Source: a virus. From it: a stretch of DNA of 46,304 nt. The notes under the pieces were generated by a model. That model was not told where the DNA came from and did no database searches. It was given only the letters and a program-made list of their open reading frames with translations. Location: IMG/VR virus record IMGVR_UViG_3300025889_000200, positions 1-46,304 of that record; one strand, 5' to 3'. Shown piece by piece: positions 33,739-40,541 of the stretch (its first letter is position 1; each line of letters begins with the position of its first letter). A program made the translations under genes and the position numbers.

Positions 33739-33889
33739 CTTCACCCCTTTCTGATTCTAGGCCAGCTTTGACTAAGGCTACAAACCCTGCGTTAAAGATA
33801 GCCATAAAAGTTTCTGGATCACATTCTACTTGTAGTGTAGCACTACCATCCTCGTGCTCTTCTACTTCTGTTATCTTAACTTCACTCAT
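33719..33889 (-). CDS. Small acidic protein (56 residues)
   Basis: The frame runs from the ATG at 33889 to a TGA at 33719. It encodes a 56-residue acidic protein beginning MSEVKITEVEEHEDGSATLQ, followed by a hydrophobic helix (PETFMAIFNAGFVALVKAGL). It overlaps both neighbours, which supports a real gene in this tightly packed operon. The pattern suggests a small strand-helix fold. Function unknown. Confidence 0.6.
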   Translation of the reverse strand: MSEVKITEVEEHEDGSATLQVECDPETFMAIFNAGFVALVKAGLESERGEDVRSGD

Positions 33890-34037
33890 CCTTCACTCCT
33901 ATACATGGTAGCAAGATAGACAGCTTGCAATACTTTGGGTACTCATCGTATGTCATGGCTATCAACACAGGTGGCGCAGCTATCAGTAAAGCTACAATAG
34001 CTGACGCCTTGACTGCTCCGTTGATGTTACCTCTCAT
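33882..34037 (-). CDS. Small single-pass membrane protein (51 residues)
   Basis: The ATG at 34037 opens a 51-residue frame ending at 33882. It has a hydrophobic segment at about residues 10-28 (KASAIVALLIAAPPVLIAM) and two Cys in the C-terminal part (KYCKLSILLPCIGV). It overlaps ThyX by 11 bases and the following gene by 8. Tiny membrane proteins of this type in early operons may alter the host envelope; no function can be assigned. Confidence 0.6.
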   Translation of the reverse strand: MRGNINGAVKASAIVALLIAAPPVLIAMTYDEYPKYCKLSILLPCIGVKDE

Positions 34038-34689
34038 AATTATCCTCCGCTAATGATTCCCAGGATACAGGGAATAACTCATACATCTCCCCTGCAATTA
34101 ATTCTGCAACCTCTCGTGTCTCAGCTTGAGTATCTTCAGCGCAGCGTAGCTTACACATATCAGCAAATGCATCCAAGCTACCTGACCAGTACCACTCAGT
34201 CATCATAGACTGTGGCAGTACCATACGTGCTTGCTCTGGACATACACCATGTTCTAATAACTCGTTGTAACTGCGTAGTGTAGTATGCTCGTAAAAACTT
34301 AGGATGTCTGGATCAGGATAAGTTACTCCTGCACTACCCTGCTTTTTGTCAGCACTACGTCCACGCCATTCTGTTGGCTGATAAAACTCAGGCTCACTGT
34401 CCACATATCTACGGCTAATCTCATTCCAACGTAGAAACTTATGCTTGACTAACTGCCTAGCTACAAAGACTGGTGCCTTGATGTGAAAGCTTGCAAAGCA
34501 ATGCCCAAAAGGGCTGATGTGTTTGTGCTCTGCCAAGTAACGTATGAGCTTGGCGTCCTTGTCTTTCAACTTAGGTGGACCCCACACGTCACTCGTATCC
34601 ATCTCACTCTTCTTACCAAAGGATACTCGTGCAGCATTAGCTACAGTCAAGTCAGTACCCATGTGATCTATGAATGTTACTTCAATCAT
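34027..34689 (-). CDS. thyX: Flavin-dependent thymidylate synthase ThyX
   Basis: This 220-residue enzyme makes dTMP from dUMP using FAD and methylenetetrahydrofolate. The ThyX signature lies at residues 82-94 as KHKFLRWNEISRR, aligned to RHRxxSxNExSxR. It retains His83, Asn89, Glu90, Ser92 and Arg94, but has Lys in place of both flanking Arg and Arg in place of the first Ser. SMMTEWYWSGSLDAF (161-175) is the conserved C-terminal substrate region. Full length for the family. It complements the RNR and MazG genes in dNTP supply and overlaps the integrase gene (ATGA). Confidence 0.9.
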   Translation of the reverse strand: MIEVTFIDHMGTDLTVANAARVSFGKKSEMDTSDVWGPPKLKDKDAKLIRYLAEHKHISPFGHCFASFHIKAPVFVARQLVKHKFLRWNEISRRYVDSEPEFYQPTEWRGRSADKKQGSAGVTYPDPDILSFYEHTTLRSYNELLEHGVCPEQARMVLPQSMMTEWYWSGSLDAFADMCKLRCAEDTQAETREVAELIAGEMYELFPVSWESLAEDNYER

Positions 34690-35570
34690 TCTCTTTCCCT
34701 TCTTTCAAGAGCAGACTTTGCAGTCTTCAAACTAAATTTATTATACGGATTTAAACTCGCTACACTTTTGTGACCTGATACAGATTGTATTGCTAGATGA
34801 TCAACACCACTTGATATCATCTGAACTATAGCAGTCTTTCTCAAATCACCCACTTGTAGCTCGTCAGGAAGCCCAGCAGTAGCTTTAACCTCTCTAAGCA
34901 ATGCTGTCATCTGTGATACTGTTAGCGGCCTGTAGGCACTGTCCTGTGGCCTGTGGTGAGGTACTACGTAGTCTTGGAAGTCCCAGTCATCCTTCTGTTG
35001 ATGTAACATACCAACTAAGTTGTCAGGTATTGGTAATTCCACAGTAGCACCTCTCTTAGTCTGGGTGATGGTAACTTTATCATTATCAAAGTCAATATCA
35101 CCCCAAGTAAGATTTCTTATGTCAACAGGACGTTGACCCCACTCATAACACATCAACACTATCAAGCCAATACTTCTCCAATCAAATTTTGTAAAGGCTG
35201 TATCAAGGAAGGTGATAACTTGATCATGTGTCCACACTACAGATCTTGGAGTGCTTGTTCGTTTATTAACTCTGGACATTGGATTGTAATTAATAATATC
35301 CAACGATACTAAAAAGTTCATGAGAACTGAGAACACCCTAGCATTATGGTTTGCATTGGCGATAGAGTTCTCTAGTTCCCATGTGTCATACATCTCAGAA
35401 CACTTGATAGCGTTAATGTTTAACACGCTAACGTTACCAAGTGTGCTACCCATAACAGACATACGACAAAAATAATTAAGTCTTGATTCATAGTTTCTTT
35501 GAGTAGAATACGACAAAGAGTTAAAGTGTCTAGACCTTAAGTATTTCTCTACTGCTTTTTTCAATCTCAT
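34686..35570 (-). CDS. int: Tyrosine recombinase / phage integrase
   Basis: This 294-residue protein has an N-terminal SAM-like DNA-binding domain (about 1-100) and a C-terminal catalytic domain. Box I has Arg147 (WGQRPVDIRNLTWGDID). Lys172 (TKRG) is the likely catalytic lysine. Box II has Arg244 (GDLRKTA) and His267 (SGHKS). The nucleophile is Tyr276 (NPYNKF). The residue three before Arg244, usually His, is Gly241. It would insert the genome into the host chromosome, implying the ability to be temperate. Its start overlaps the stop of a 15-codon upstream frame, and ACCTTAAGGT palindromes lie just upstream. No clear attP was proven. Confidence 0.88.
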   Translation of the reverse strand: MRLKKAVEKYLRSRHFNSLSYSTQRNYESRLNYFCRMSVMGSTLGNVSVLNINAIKCSEMYDTWELENSIANANHNARVFSVLMNFLVSLDIINYNPMSRVNKRTSTPRSVVWTHDQVITFLDTAFTKFDWRSIGLIVLMCYEWGQRPVDIRNLTWGDIDFDNDKVTITQTKRGATVELPIPDNLVGMLHQQKDDWDFQDYVVPHHRPQDSAYRPLTVSQMTALLREVKATAGLPDELQVGDLRKTAIVQMISSGVDHLAIQSVSGHKSVASLNPYNKFSLKTAKSALERRERE

Positions 35571-35687
35571 ATTTTATCTATCCAATGTGTACAGTCATCA
35601 TGTGGGTCATCCATAAGTAGTCTCCTTATGTATACCTTAAGGTTTAATAATTATATTTATTATAAAATTAATAATAAACCTTAAGGT
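35534..35687. promoter_or_regulatory. Three ACCTTAAG-type palindromic sites at the integrase start
   Basis: Two perfect ACCTTAAGGT sites lie at 35634-35643 and 35678-35687, centres 44 bp apart. They flank an AT-rich stretch that contains two TATAAT boxes on the leftward strand. A third site (GACCTTAAGTAT, 35533-35544) lies in the first integrase codons and is identical over 12 bases to a site at 41945-41956. They are likely operators that control integrase expression by the same protein that binds the 41.8 kb array. Alternatively they are integrase arm sites. Confidence 0.6.
35567..35614 (-). CDS. 15-residue leader peptide upstream of the integrase
   Basis: AAGGAG stands 7 bases before an ATG that encodes MDDPHDDCTHWIDKI. 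The TGA stop overlaps the integrase ATG. The integrase itself has no separate strong ribosome site, so it may depend on translation of this leader. The short Asp/His/Cys-containing peptide could also be just a coupling device. Not confirmed as a product. Confidence 0.5.
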   Translation of the reverse strand: MDDPHDDCTHWIDKI

Positions 35688-35711
35688 TACATTAGGTATA
35701 CGTAAAGTAAG

Positions 35712-35737
35712 ATATTGTCAATACACTGAGACAATAT
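35712..35737. repeat. Inverted repeat beside the integrase gene (candidate attP core or hairpin)
   Basis: ATATTGTC (35712-35719) and GACAATAT (35730-35737) are perfect inverted arms around 10 bases. The position between the integrase promoter region and the peptidase stop is right for an attachment core. It could equally be a weak terminator for the leftward peptidase transcript, though no U-run follows. A leftward TTGACA lies in the same stretch. Confidence 0.35.
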
Positions 35738-35738
35738 G

Positions 35739-36695
35739 TCACATATACCTTCTGGCTGCATAATTATCTAGGTAGGTGTAGTACTGACTGGTATCCTCAA
35801 TGTGACATTCTTCCATCAATGAGTATGGAGTGAATCCATAAGCGTCAAGCAACTCAGCAATAGCACTGGGATAGTCTCGTACTAGAGTCGTCAAGTCACT
35901 GACATTCTCTTGATCAATAGAGGTACGGTTACTACCGTATGAGTAGAGTCCATAGTCATCCTCAAAGACCGTAGGATCACGAGTAAACACCAACTTAGAC
36001 CAGTCAGCTTGCACCAAGGCAATGCACAATAACTCTGCAAAATCAAGGTCTTGAGTCTCGTTGACACCATGCTGCCCATAGTAACCTACACTGATGTTTG
36101 TACACTCAGAGACCACAGATGCATACTCATTGCTGTCTGTGTATGAGCCACCCGTATCAGCTTCTAGTTGTGGTAAGTCTACTGCTGCGGCAAAGGACTT
36201 AGCGAACTCATCAGAGGCAGTACGCACACCCATCTGGTGTGTGATCACAGAGCTATCACCGTATCTGTCGAATGATATCACTGCGTCAAGATGACTCAGC
36301 CAAGGTGGGTTATCCGCTACCAATGCACGACTACCCTTACAACCAATCTCCTCTGCTGCATGGACTACATAGACACCCTCAATACCTGCTTCAATCATGT
36401 TGAGCATGAGCCAGACACCAGTGGTACAGTCAGCACCAAGGCAGTTGGAAGTCTTGCTGTCAGCTACAGACACCACGTCATTCATGACCACTAGCTTCTG
36501 ATAACCAGACTGCTTGTGTACTGTGTCATGGTGTGACGCAAAGCATAGCCGTGGTTTGTCACCAATGATGTGGATATAGTTACCATGAATATCTGGCAAC
36601 CCAAAGGTAGGTTCGAGGAACCGTAAACAAAATTCTTTCTGCGCTTGTGAAGCTTCAGGCCTCATGTAACGCAGCATCTCTATCAAACTATACAT
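35739..36695 (-). CDS. Predicted dizinc metallopeptidase (M20/M28/M42-like)
   Basis: This 318-residue protein carries the complete ligand set of co-catalytic zinc peptidases in order: His55-x-Asp57 (SHHDTV), Asp89 (LGADCTTGV), Glu115-Glu116 (AAEEIGCKGS), Asp143 (SFDRYG) and His209 (GQHGVNETQD). The catalytic Asp57 and Glu115 are both present, so an active aminopeptidase or dipeptidase is plausible. There is no signal peptide, so the action would be in the cytoplasm. A C-terminal extension (about 240-318) is acidic and unlike the family. Such enzymes are unusual in podoviruses. It overlaps its upstream neighbour by 8 bases and has an AAGGAG site. Confidence 0.7.
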   Translation of the reverse strand: MYSLIEMLRYMRPEASQAQKEFCLRFLEPTFGLPDIHGNYIHIIGDKPRLCFASHHDTVHKQSGYQKLVVMNDVVSVADSKTSNCLGADCTTGVWLMLNMIEAGIEGVYVVHAAEEIGCKGSRALVADNPPWLSHLDAVISFDRYGDSSVITHQMGVRTASDEFAKSFAAAVDLPQLEADTGGSYTDSNEYASVVSECTNISVGYYGQHGVNETQDLDFAELLCIALVQADWSKLVFTRDPTVFEDDYGLYSYGSNRTSIDQENVSDLTTLVRDYPSAIAELLDAYGFTPYSLMEECHIEDTSQYYTYLDNYAARRYM

Positions 36696-38265
36696 CTAAT
36701 TCTCCTTGTACATTTTTCCATGTGCTATCTTCTTGTAATTCCCAGACACCATGATGGTCATCTAGCTCAGACTTAGCTACATCACTACCATCATCAAGCG
36801 TACACATCACGGTACGAGGATACCACTCGTCACTCCAATCAGAGAGGAAGTAATCGTCCATACCATTGGGTGATACCCAGCTGTCCTCACACTCGATGTA
36901 GGTCACATCATCTGCATCCCAATACTCATCATCATCATCGCAGTATATAAAGGCACTGGTGTTCTGTGCATAGTCACGAGACACTCTGAAATTAGTCTGA
37001 TAACCACTCCTAGTGACTCTGTAGACTACAACAGCATCATCCTCGTGGACATCCTCTCCTGCATATTCACAGTAGAAGTGGACGTTGTAGTAGCAACACT
37101 CACAGTAGTGCTCATCAGTAGTCTCTGAGTAGTAGTAGTCATCCTCACTTAGACCATCACCGCAGCTAGTACAGTTAGTATAATGACCATTGAGTACCCC
37201 ACCATAGTCAGTGGCATTGATCTCACCACCATGTGCAACCACTAACCATGAACCAGTGTCATCAAGTGACTGAGGTGCTAGGTCAAGGTATGGTGCAATG
37301 AAGCCACCACCATCATGCTCGACTCTACGTAGCTTGGCACCTGTGAAGTCAGGGTCTCTGACCTCTACATTACGTAGTAACAGATGATCATACACAAAGT
37401 CAATAGCTTGCTCTGATACACCGTAGATAGGTGCAGCCTGTGGCTTGTCAGGGTGCTTGACATACACGTTAGTACGTGCAGCAATACGACCATGAGCATC
37501 AGTAGCATAGACAACCTCGAAGTCACCAGACGCATAGGCTTCTGCAGGGTGCATAGGTAGATGGTCAAACTCGTAGCGCATACAGCTGTGAGCTAGATGC
37601 TTACGAAACCAAGTGGTGTCGATGTTCTCATTGTGAGACTGCTCATGCGAGTATGCACGTTTGAATGACTCAGCATCCCTAGCCTGATGCAAGGTGAGGT
37701 CACGGTCAGCAAACTCTTTGAGGAATGCATCAGTCATCATGATGATCTGCTTGTGATCGAACTCAGGGAACATGAAGCTGAATGCACGGCCAGGTTTCAT
37801 AGCTATCTGCCTGTCGTTGTGCATGTCCTTGAGTGACTGATAGATAGACACCTTACCCTCTGCAATCTGAGAGCGCATAGGCTGCATCGAGAGTAGCCGA
37901 AAGCGAGACTTGAAGGTATCGCTGTCAGCTGTGGTATTGAGTAGCCACGTAAGCACCCAATCGAACAGTGGCCTGTCCTTGCGGTCAAACACACTGACAT
38001 CAGAGTAATCACCCCATGCACGTAGCACGGGGTCAGTCTCGTTAGCATCTTCGACATAGACACGCTTGACCACAAAGCCATTGGCATGTAGCTGAGGCTC
38101 AATATAGTACGTTTCACCACTGTTGAGTGTAACATTGCCACCGATGAAGTAGCCACCCTCAGTGGTCTTAGCACTGACCACATCGTAAGGCTTGCCGATA
38201 GTAACGTCATCGACAAACATAAGCGGGATAAGATCTTGATTAACTGGTATCACTTGGTATTGCAT
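36688..38265 (-). CDS. Large Cys-rich, possibly zinc-binding phage protein
   Basis: I start it at the ATG at 38265 (MQYQVIPVNQ), which has GGAGG upstream; an in-frame ATG at 38289 is also possible. The 525-residue product is rich in Asp and Tyr. Between about residues 370 and 420 it has two closely spaced cysteine groups (NCTSCGDGL, then HYCECCYYNVHFYCEY) that look like one or two zinc ribbons. The N-terminal 350 residues are mixed alpha/beta with many basic patches. The C-terminus has repeated acidic strands (DDDDEYWDADDVTYIE). No known domain is recognised. Context is the accessory leftward cassette between the peptidase and HTH genes. Confidence 0.55.
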   Translation of the reverse strand: MQYQVIPVNQDLIPLMFVDDVTIGKPYDVVSAKTTEGGYFIGGNVTLNSGETYYIEPQLHANGFVVKRVYVEDANETDPVLRAWGDYSDVSVFDRKDRPLFDWVLTWLLNTTADSDTFKSRFRLLSMQPMRSQIAEGKVSIYQSLKDMHNDRQIAMKPGRAFSFMFPEFDHKQIIMMTDAFLKEFADRDLTLHQARDAESFKRAYSHEQSHNENIDTTWFRKHLAHSCMRYEFDHLPMHPAEAYASGDFEVVYATDAHGRIAARTNVYVKHPDKPQAAPIYGVSEQAIDFVYDHLLLRNVEVRDPDFTGAKLRRVEHDGGGFIAPYLDLAPQSLDDTGSWLVVAHGGEINATDYGGVLNGHYTNCTSCGDGLSEDDYYYSETTDEHYCECCYYNVHFYCEYAGEDVHEDDAVVVYRVTRSGYQTNFRVSRDYAQNTSAFIYCDDDDEYWDADDVTYIECEDSWVSPNGMDDYFLSDWSDEWYPRTVMCTLDDGSDVAKSELDDHHGVWELQEDSTWKNVQGELDV

Positions 38266-38755
38266 ATTGCCTCCATTCAGGTTCTTCACCCCAATTCCAA
38301 GTTAGGGTAATGTTACGTTCTTTCCAACGATCAACCATGTAATCACGGTATGCTTGGTGCACATCGTCTTTCCATGAATGATCAACTTGACGTTCCAAAT
38401 TCCTAGCACAGTTTGCAAATGGTGTAAGTTCTTCACGAGGAAACTCACCAATATCTGCATATTTTTGAAACAGTGGTATCAGGTTAGCAGACTTATGACT
38501 ACCACTCTTTTGGGTATAAAGCCAACTCATATGGCTAAGTAACCATTTAAAGTTATCACGAGAAGCCCTTGCCCATTTGGTACAAGGGTGATTCATGTAT
38601 GCAAGTCTATACACCGCTAAGTCTGTATCTGGACTCAGCCAACGCACTGCGGTGGATAACATTTGCGCAGATTCAAGAATCATTTTGTTTTTGCGAATGT
38701 CATCCAACCACAGTGCAGACTGCATAGGACACTTGTCCAGTGCAAATATGTTCAT
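38240..38755 (-). CDS. Conserved phage protein with ESAQML motif, function unknown
   Basis: This 171-residue protein begins MNIFALDKCPMQSALWLDDI and continues with KMILESAQMLSTAVRWL. That pattern is seen in an uncharacterised protein class of T4-like and other phages. Other recurring features are NHPCTKWARASRDNFKWLLS (about 55-75) and a WKERNITLTW end. The His/Cys/Trp-rich layout suggests a compact enzymatic or metal-binding fold. It overlaps the large Cys-rich gene by 26 bases and follows the HTH gene with an ATGA overlap. Function not assigned. Confidence 0.6.
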   Translation of the reverse strand: MNIFALDKCPMQSALWLDDIRKNKMILESAQMLSTAVRWLSPDTDLAVYRLAYMNHPCTKWARASRDNFKWLLSHMSWLYTQKSGSHKSANLIPLFQKYADIGEFPREELTPFANCARNLERQVDHSWKDDVHQAYRDYMVDRWKERNITLTWNWGEEPEWRQYAIPSDTS

Positions 38756-39129
38756 GCTTGTAAGATACCTACCTTATGCTCAGTTACAGTTACTTGGGTA
38801 AACTTATCACCCATCTTCAGCTTACGCTGAATCTTAGCAAACTCTACATTACCGTAGAACTTACCATTCATAATATAGCCACCACGTCTAACTATGAAGT
38901 TTAACTTGGACTTAGTAGGCTTAGGCTGCTGCACCCTGTCAGGGTTAGGATTACGACCAGCAGATTTAGGTAAAAAACCTAGCTTTCTATACCAAAGAGA
39001 GATAGTATGTTGAGTAGTACCATTCTCAGGTAGATCGAAATGCTTTGCAGTTTCTTTCCAAGTATGGTTAGAATAAAACTCACATACAGTACGCTTGAAC
39101 TCAGTAGTAAACTTTACACGATTGTCCAT
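38752..39129 (-). CDS. Helix-turn-helix DNA-binding protein
   Basis: I choose the ATG at 39129 because AAGGAG lies 9 bases before it; the longer frame from 39177 starts inside the hairpin region. The 125-residue product begins MDNRVKFTTEFKRTVCEFY. A homeodomain/transposase-like HTH follows (HTWKETAKHF turn, then GTTQHTISLWYRKLGF recognition helix), at about residues 10-55. A basic linker (AGRNPNPDRVQQPKPTKSK) and a C-terminal beta-rich domain come next. It could be a transcription regulator of this cassette or of the CTTAAG-type operators. The DNA target is not known. Confidence 0.65.
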   Translation of the reverse strand: MDNRVKFTTEFKRTVCEFYSNHTWKETAKHFDLPENGTTQHTISLWYRKLGFLPKSAGRNPNPDRVQQPKPTKSKLNFIVRRGGYIMNGKFYGNVEFAKIQRKLKMGDKFTQVTVTEHKVGILQA

Positions 39130-39157
39130 GATTCTTCTCCTTTTCATGGGGGTCACA

Positions 39158-39309
39158 GTGCTGAAACAGCACCACAAAACATAACATTAAGTTATGCTTT
39201 CTGGTAATGTTTAGACTCCCACCGCATGGAAAGGACAAACACACGGTGGGAGGATCAGAGCTAGTGCACCCACTATACTAGCTCCGCTCTTAGGGGAGAC
39301 CAATCCCCT
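39158..39309 (-). ncRNA. Cluster of five hairpins before the HTH gene
   Basis: Five perfect inverted repeats follow one another in 152 bases: 39158-39172 (GTGCTG/CAGCAC), 39180-39196 (CATAAC/GTTATG), 39216-39252 (CTCCCACCG/CGGTGGGAG), 39258-39284 (GAGCTAGT/ACTAGCTC) and 39292-39309 (AGGGGA/TCCCCT). The region lies between the stop of a small gene and the HTH start. It might be a structured 5' leader, a set of terminators and processing sites, or a small RNA. No U-run terminator is evident. Confidence 0.5.
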
Positions 39310-39439
39310 ATTGGCAAATAGTCACGTTAGTAATATCTCTACTACGTAGGTATTTAAGCATCTGGTCAACCTTACGCTCAGGCATAGTACACAAGAACAT
39401 ATCATTCACAAACACTCTTACTACTTTAAATATACTCAT
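39308..39439 (-). CDS. Small protein (43 residues) before the hairpin cluster
   Basis: The ATG at 39439 opens a 43-residue frame beginning MSIFKVVRVFVNDMFLCTMP. It continues with a basic helix (ERKVDQMLKYLRSR) and ends DITNVTICQ. The predicted strand-helix-strand layout resembles a tiny folded domain. Its start overlaps the upstream gene by 14 bases. Its stop lies in the first hairpin of the structured region. Family unknown. Confidence 0.55.
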   Translation of the reverse strand: MSIFKVVRVFVNDMFLCTMPERKVDQMLKYLRSRDITNVTICQ

Positions 39440-39644
39440 CTTTCACCATACTTTCTACTTGATCTTCCACCAAACGTATCTCACCACTTGGGAGATGAAG
39501 CTCAAGCTCCATGTCAGTGTGACCAAAATCTTCAGGATCACGCTTGATAAGACGGGCCACTATGTCACTTAAGGACTCACCTGTTTCATCAAGTACGATT
39601 GCACCACATTCTTTTTCGTACCAACCAGTTAATATTACTGTCAC
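39426..39644 (-). CDS. Small acidic hypothetical protein (GTG start)
   Basis: The start is a GTG at 39644, one base after the preceding stop, with an AGAGG site. The 72-residue acidic product starts MTVILTGWYEKECGAIVLDE, then has an acidic helix (SDIVARLIKRDPEDFG) and a beta pair (MELELHLPSGEIRLVEDQ). This suggests a small alpha/beta fold. No family is recognised; tight packing supports it as real. Confidence 0.55.
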   Translation of the reverse strand: MTVILTGWYEKECGAIVLDETGESLSDIVARLIKRDPEDFGHTDMELELHLPSGEIRLVEDQVESMVKDEYI

Positions 39645-39645
39645 A

Positions 39646-39846
39646 TCATACCTCTATCCATTTTAGATCAAACACGCTAGGGAAAAAGTTATTCACCCTA
39701 CCTGTAGATGCAGAATGACGTGGAGGTTCTGCACTTGTGATCACAGATGCATTGCCACGAAAGTCTACAATCCTATCACCACCATAGACAGGCTCACGGT
39801 TTTCATCCACAAGCTGCCACTTCACACCATTTAATATTTTAATCAT
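39646..39846 (-). CDS. Small hypothetical protein
   Basis: I select the ATG at 39846 (MIKILNGVKWQLVDENREPV), which has GGAGGG 4 bases upstream. The longer frame from 39873 would overlap the preceding membrane peptide. The 66-residue product is beta-rich with a Gly-rich loop (YGGDRIVDFRGNASVITSAE) and ends VFDLKWIEV. The layout suggests a compact beta domain. Function unknown. Confidence 0.5.
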   Translation of the reverse strand: MIKILNGVKWQLVDENREPVYGGDRIVDFRGNASVITSAEPPRHSASTGRVNNFFPSVFDLKWIEV

Positions 39847-39847
39847 A

Positions 39848-39937
39848 TCACCCTCCAAAGTTAGTGATTGCAAAGATAAACAGGCCAGTCACGATTAACC
39901 AGCCTGTCATTACAAAGATCCAACCCGCTAGTCGCAT
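39848..39937 (-). CDS. 29-residue membrane peptide
   Basis: The frame encodes MRLAGWIFVMTGWLIVTGLF and a short tail ending NFGG. It is almost wholly a single transmembrane helix with two positive-inside residues. It starts within a TGATG overlap with the preceding gene. Such tiny membrane peptides are often overlooked; this could be a toxin-like or lysis-modulating peptide, but nothing proves it. Confidence 0.4.
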   Translation of the reverse strand: MRLAGWIFVMTGWLIVTGLFIFAITNFGG

Positions 39938-40428
39938 CACGCAATAAGTGCTTTAAGTGATTTGATAAGGTCAGACGGCACCTCATCACTATCTTGCAAA
40001 CCATCCTGACGGCGCTTCTCAGCACGAGCGATCACTGATGCAATCACGTCAGGAAGGTTTAATGGTTTATATTCGGCCTCTTTCTTGAACTCCCAAAAAG
40101 GAGTTTGAATTGCAGCCTGTGCGTCATCAAAACTGATCTTAGTACGCTTGGCATGATAGGCAAAGCACTTGTCATCAGTATTCCAGACGAATGTAGCATA
40201 AGTCTCCACCCACGCTTTGAAAGCGTTAGCACGAGACATGGCTGGAATAGCAGCAAGCAAAGCATTCATTTGACGCACTGCTGCTGACACATCACTGCTG
40301 TCATGCCAACGACGAATGATAGCACAAGCGGCAGTGTGGATATCCTGTTGCACAGTTTTACCACGTTTGTCGATTGATGAAATCAGAGCGTCAATTTGTT
40401 CGTCAGTTTTTACGTATTTGTTAGCCAT
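39937..40428 (-). CDS. Hypothetical protein, first gene of the leftward accessory cassette
   Basis: I start at the ATG at 40428 (MANKYVKTDEQID), preceded by GGAGG at 5 bases; the longer 40455 frame has no such site. The 163-residue protein is helical with an Asp/Lys-rich N-terminus and a central HTAACAIIRRWHDSSDV segment. An aromatic stretch follows (FKAWVETYATFVWNTDDKCF), then a basic helix (VIARAEKRRQDG). No conserved family is evident. It is the promoter-proximal gene of the leftward cassette and borders the control region, so it may act early in infection. Confidence 0.55.
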   Translation of the reverse strand: MANKYVKTDEQIDALISSIDKRGKTVQQDIHTAACAIIRRWHDSSDVSAAVRQMNALLAAIPAMSRANAFKAWVETYATFVWNTDDKCFAYHAKRTKISFDDAQAAIQTPFWEFKKEAEYKPLNLPDVIASVIARAEKRRQDGLQDSDEVPSDLIKSLKALIA

Positions 40429-40541
40429 TGGAACCTCCATGATGTAGCATAACACTATGCACCCACCATAGATGCACAGTGCAAGCTACACCAAAGGCCA
40501 GACATCCCACAGAACGAAAGGCCTAAGGGTTCACTTGTCAC

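Noticed and set aside
39130-39177. Longer start for the HTH protein
   Set aside because: The extension includes hairpin sequence and has no ribosome site; the ATG at 39129 has AAGGAG at good spacing.
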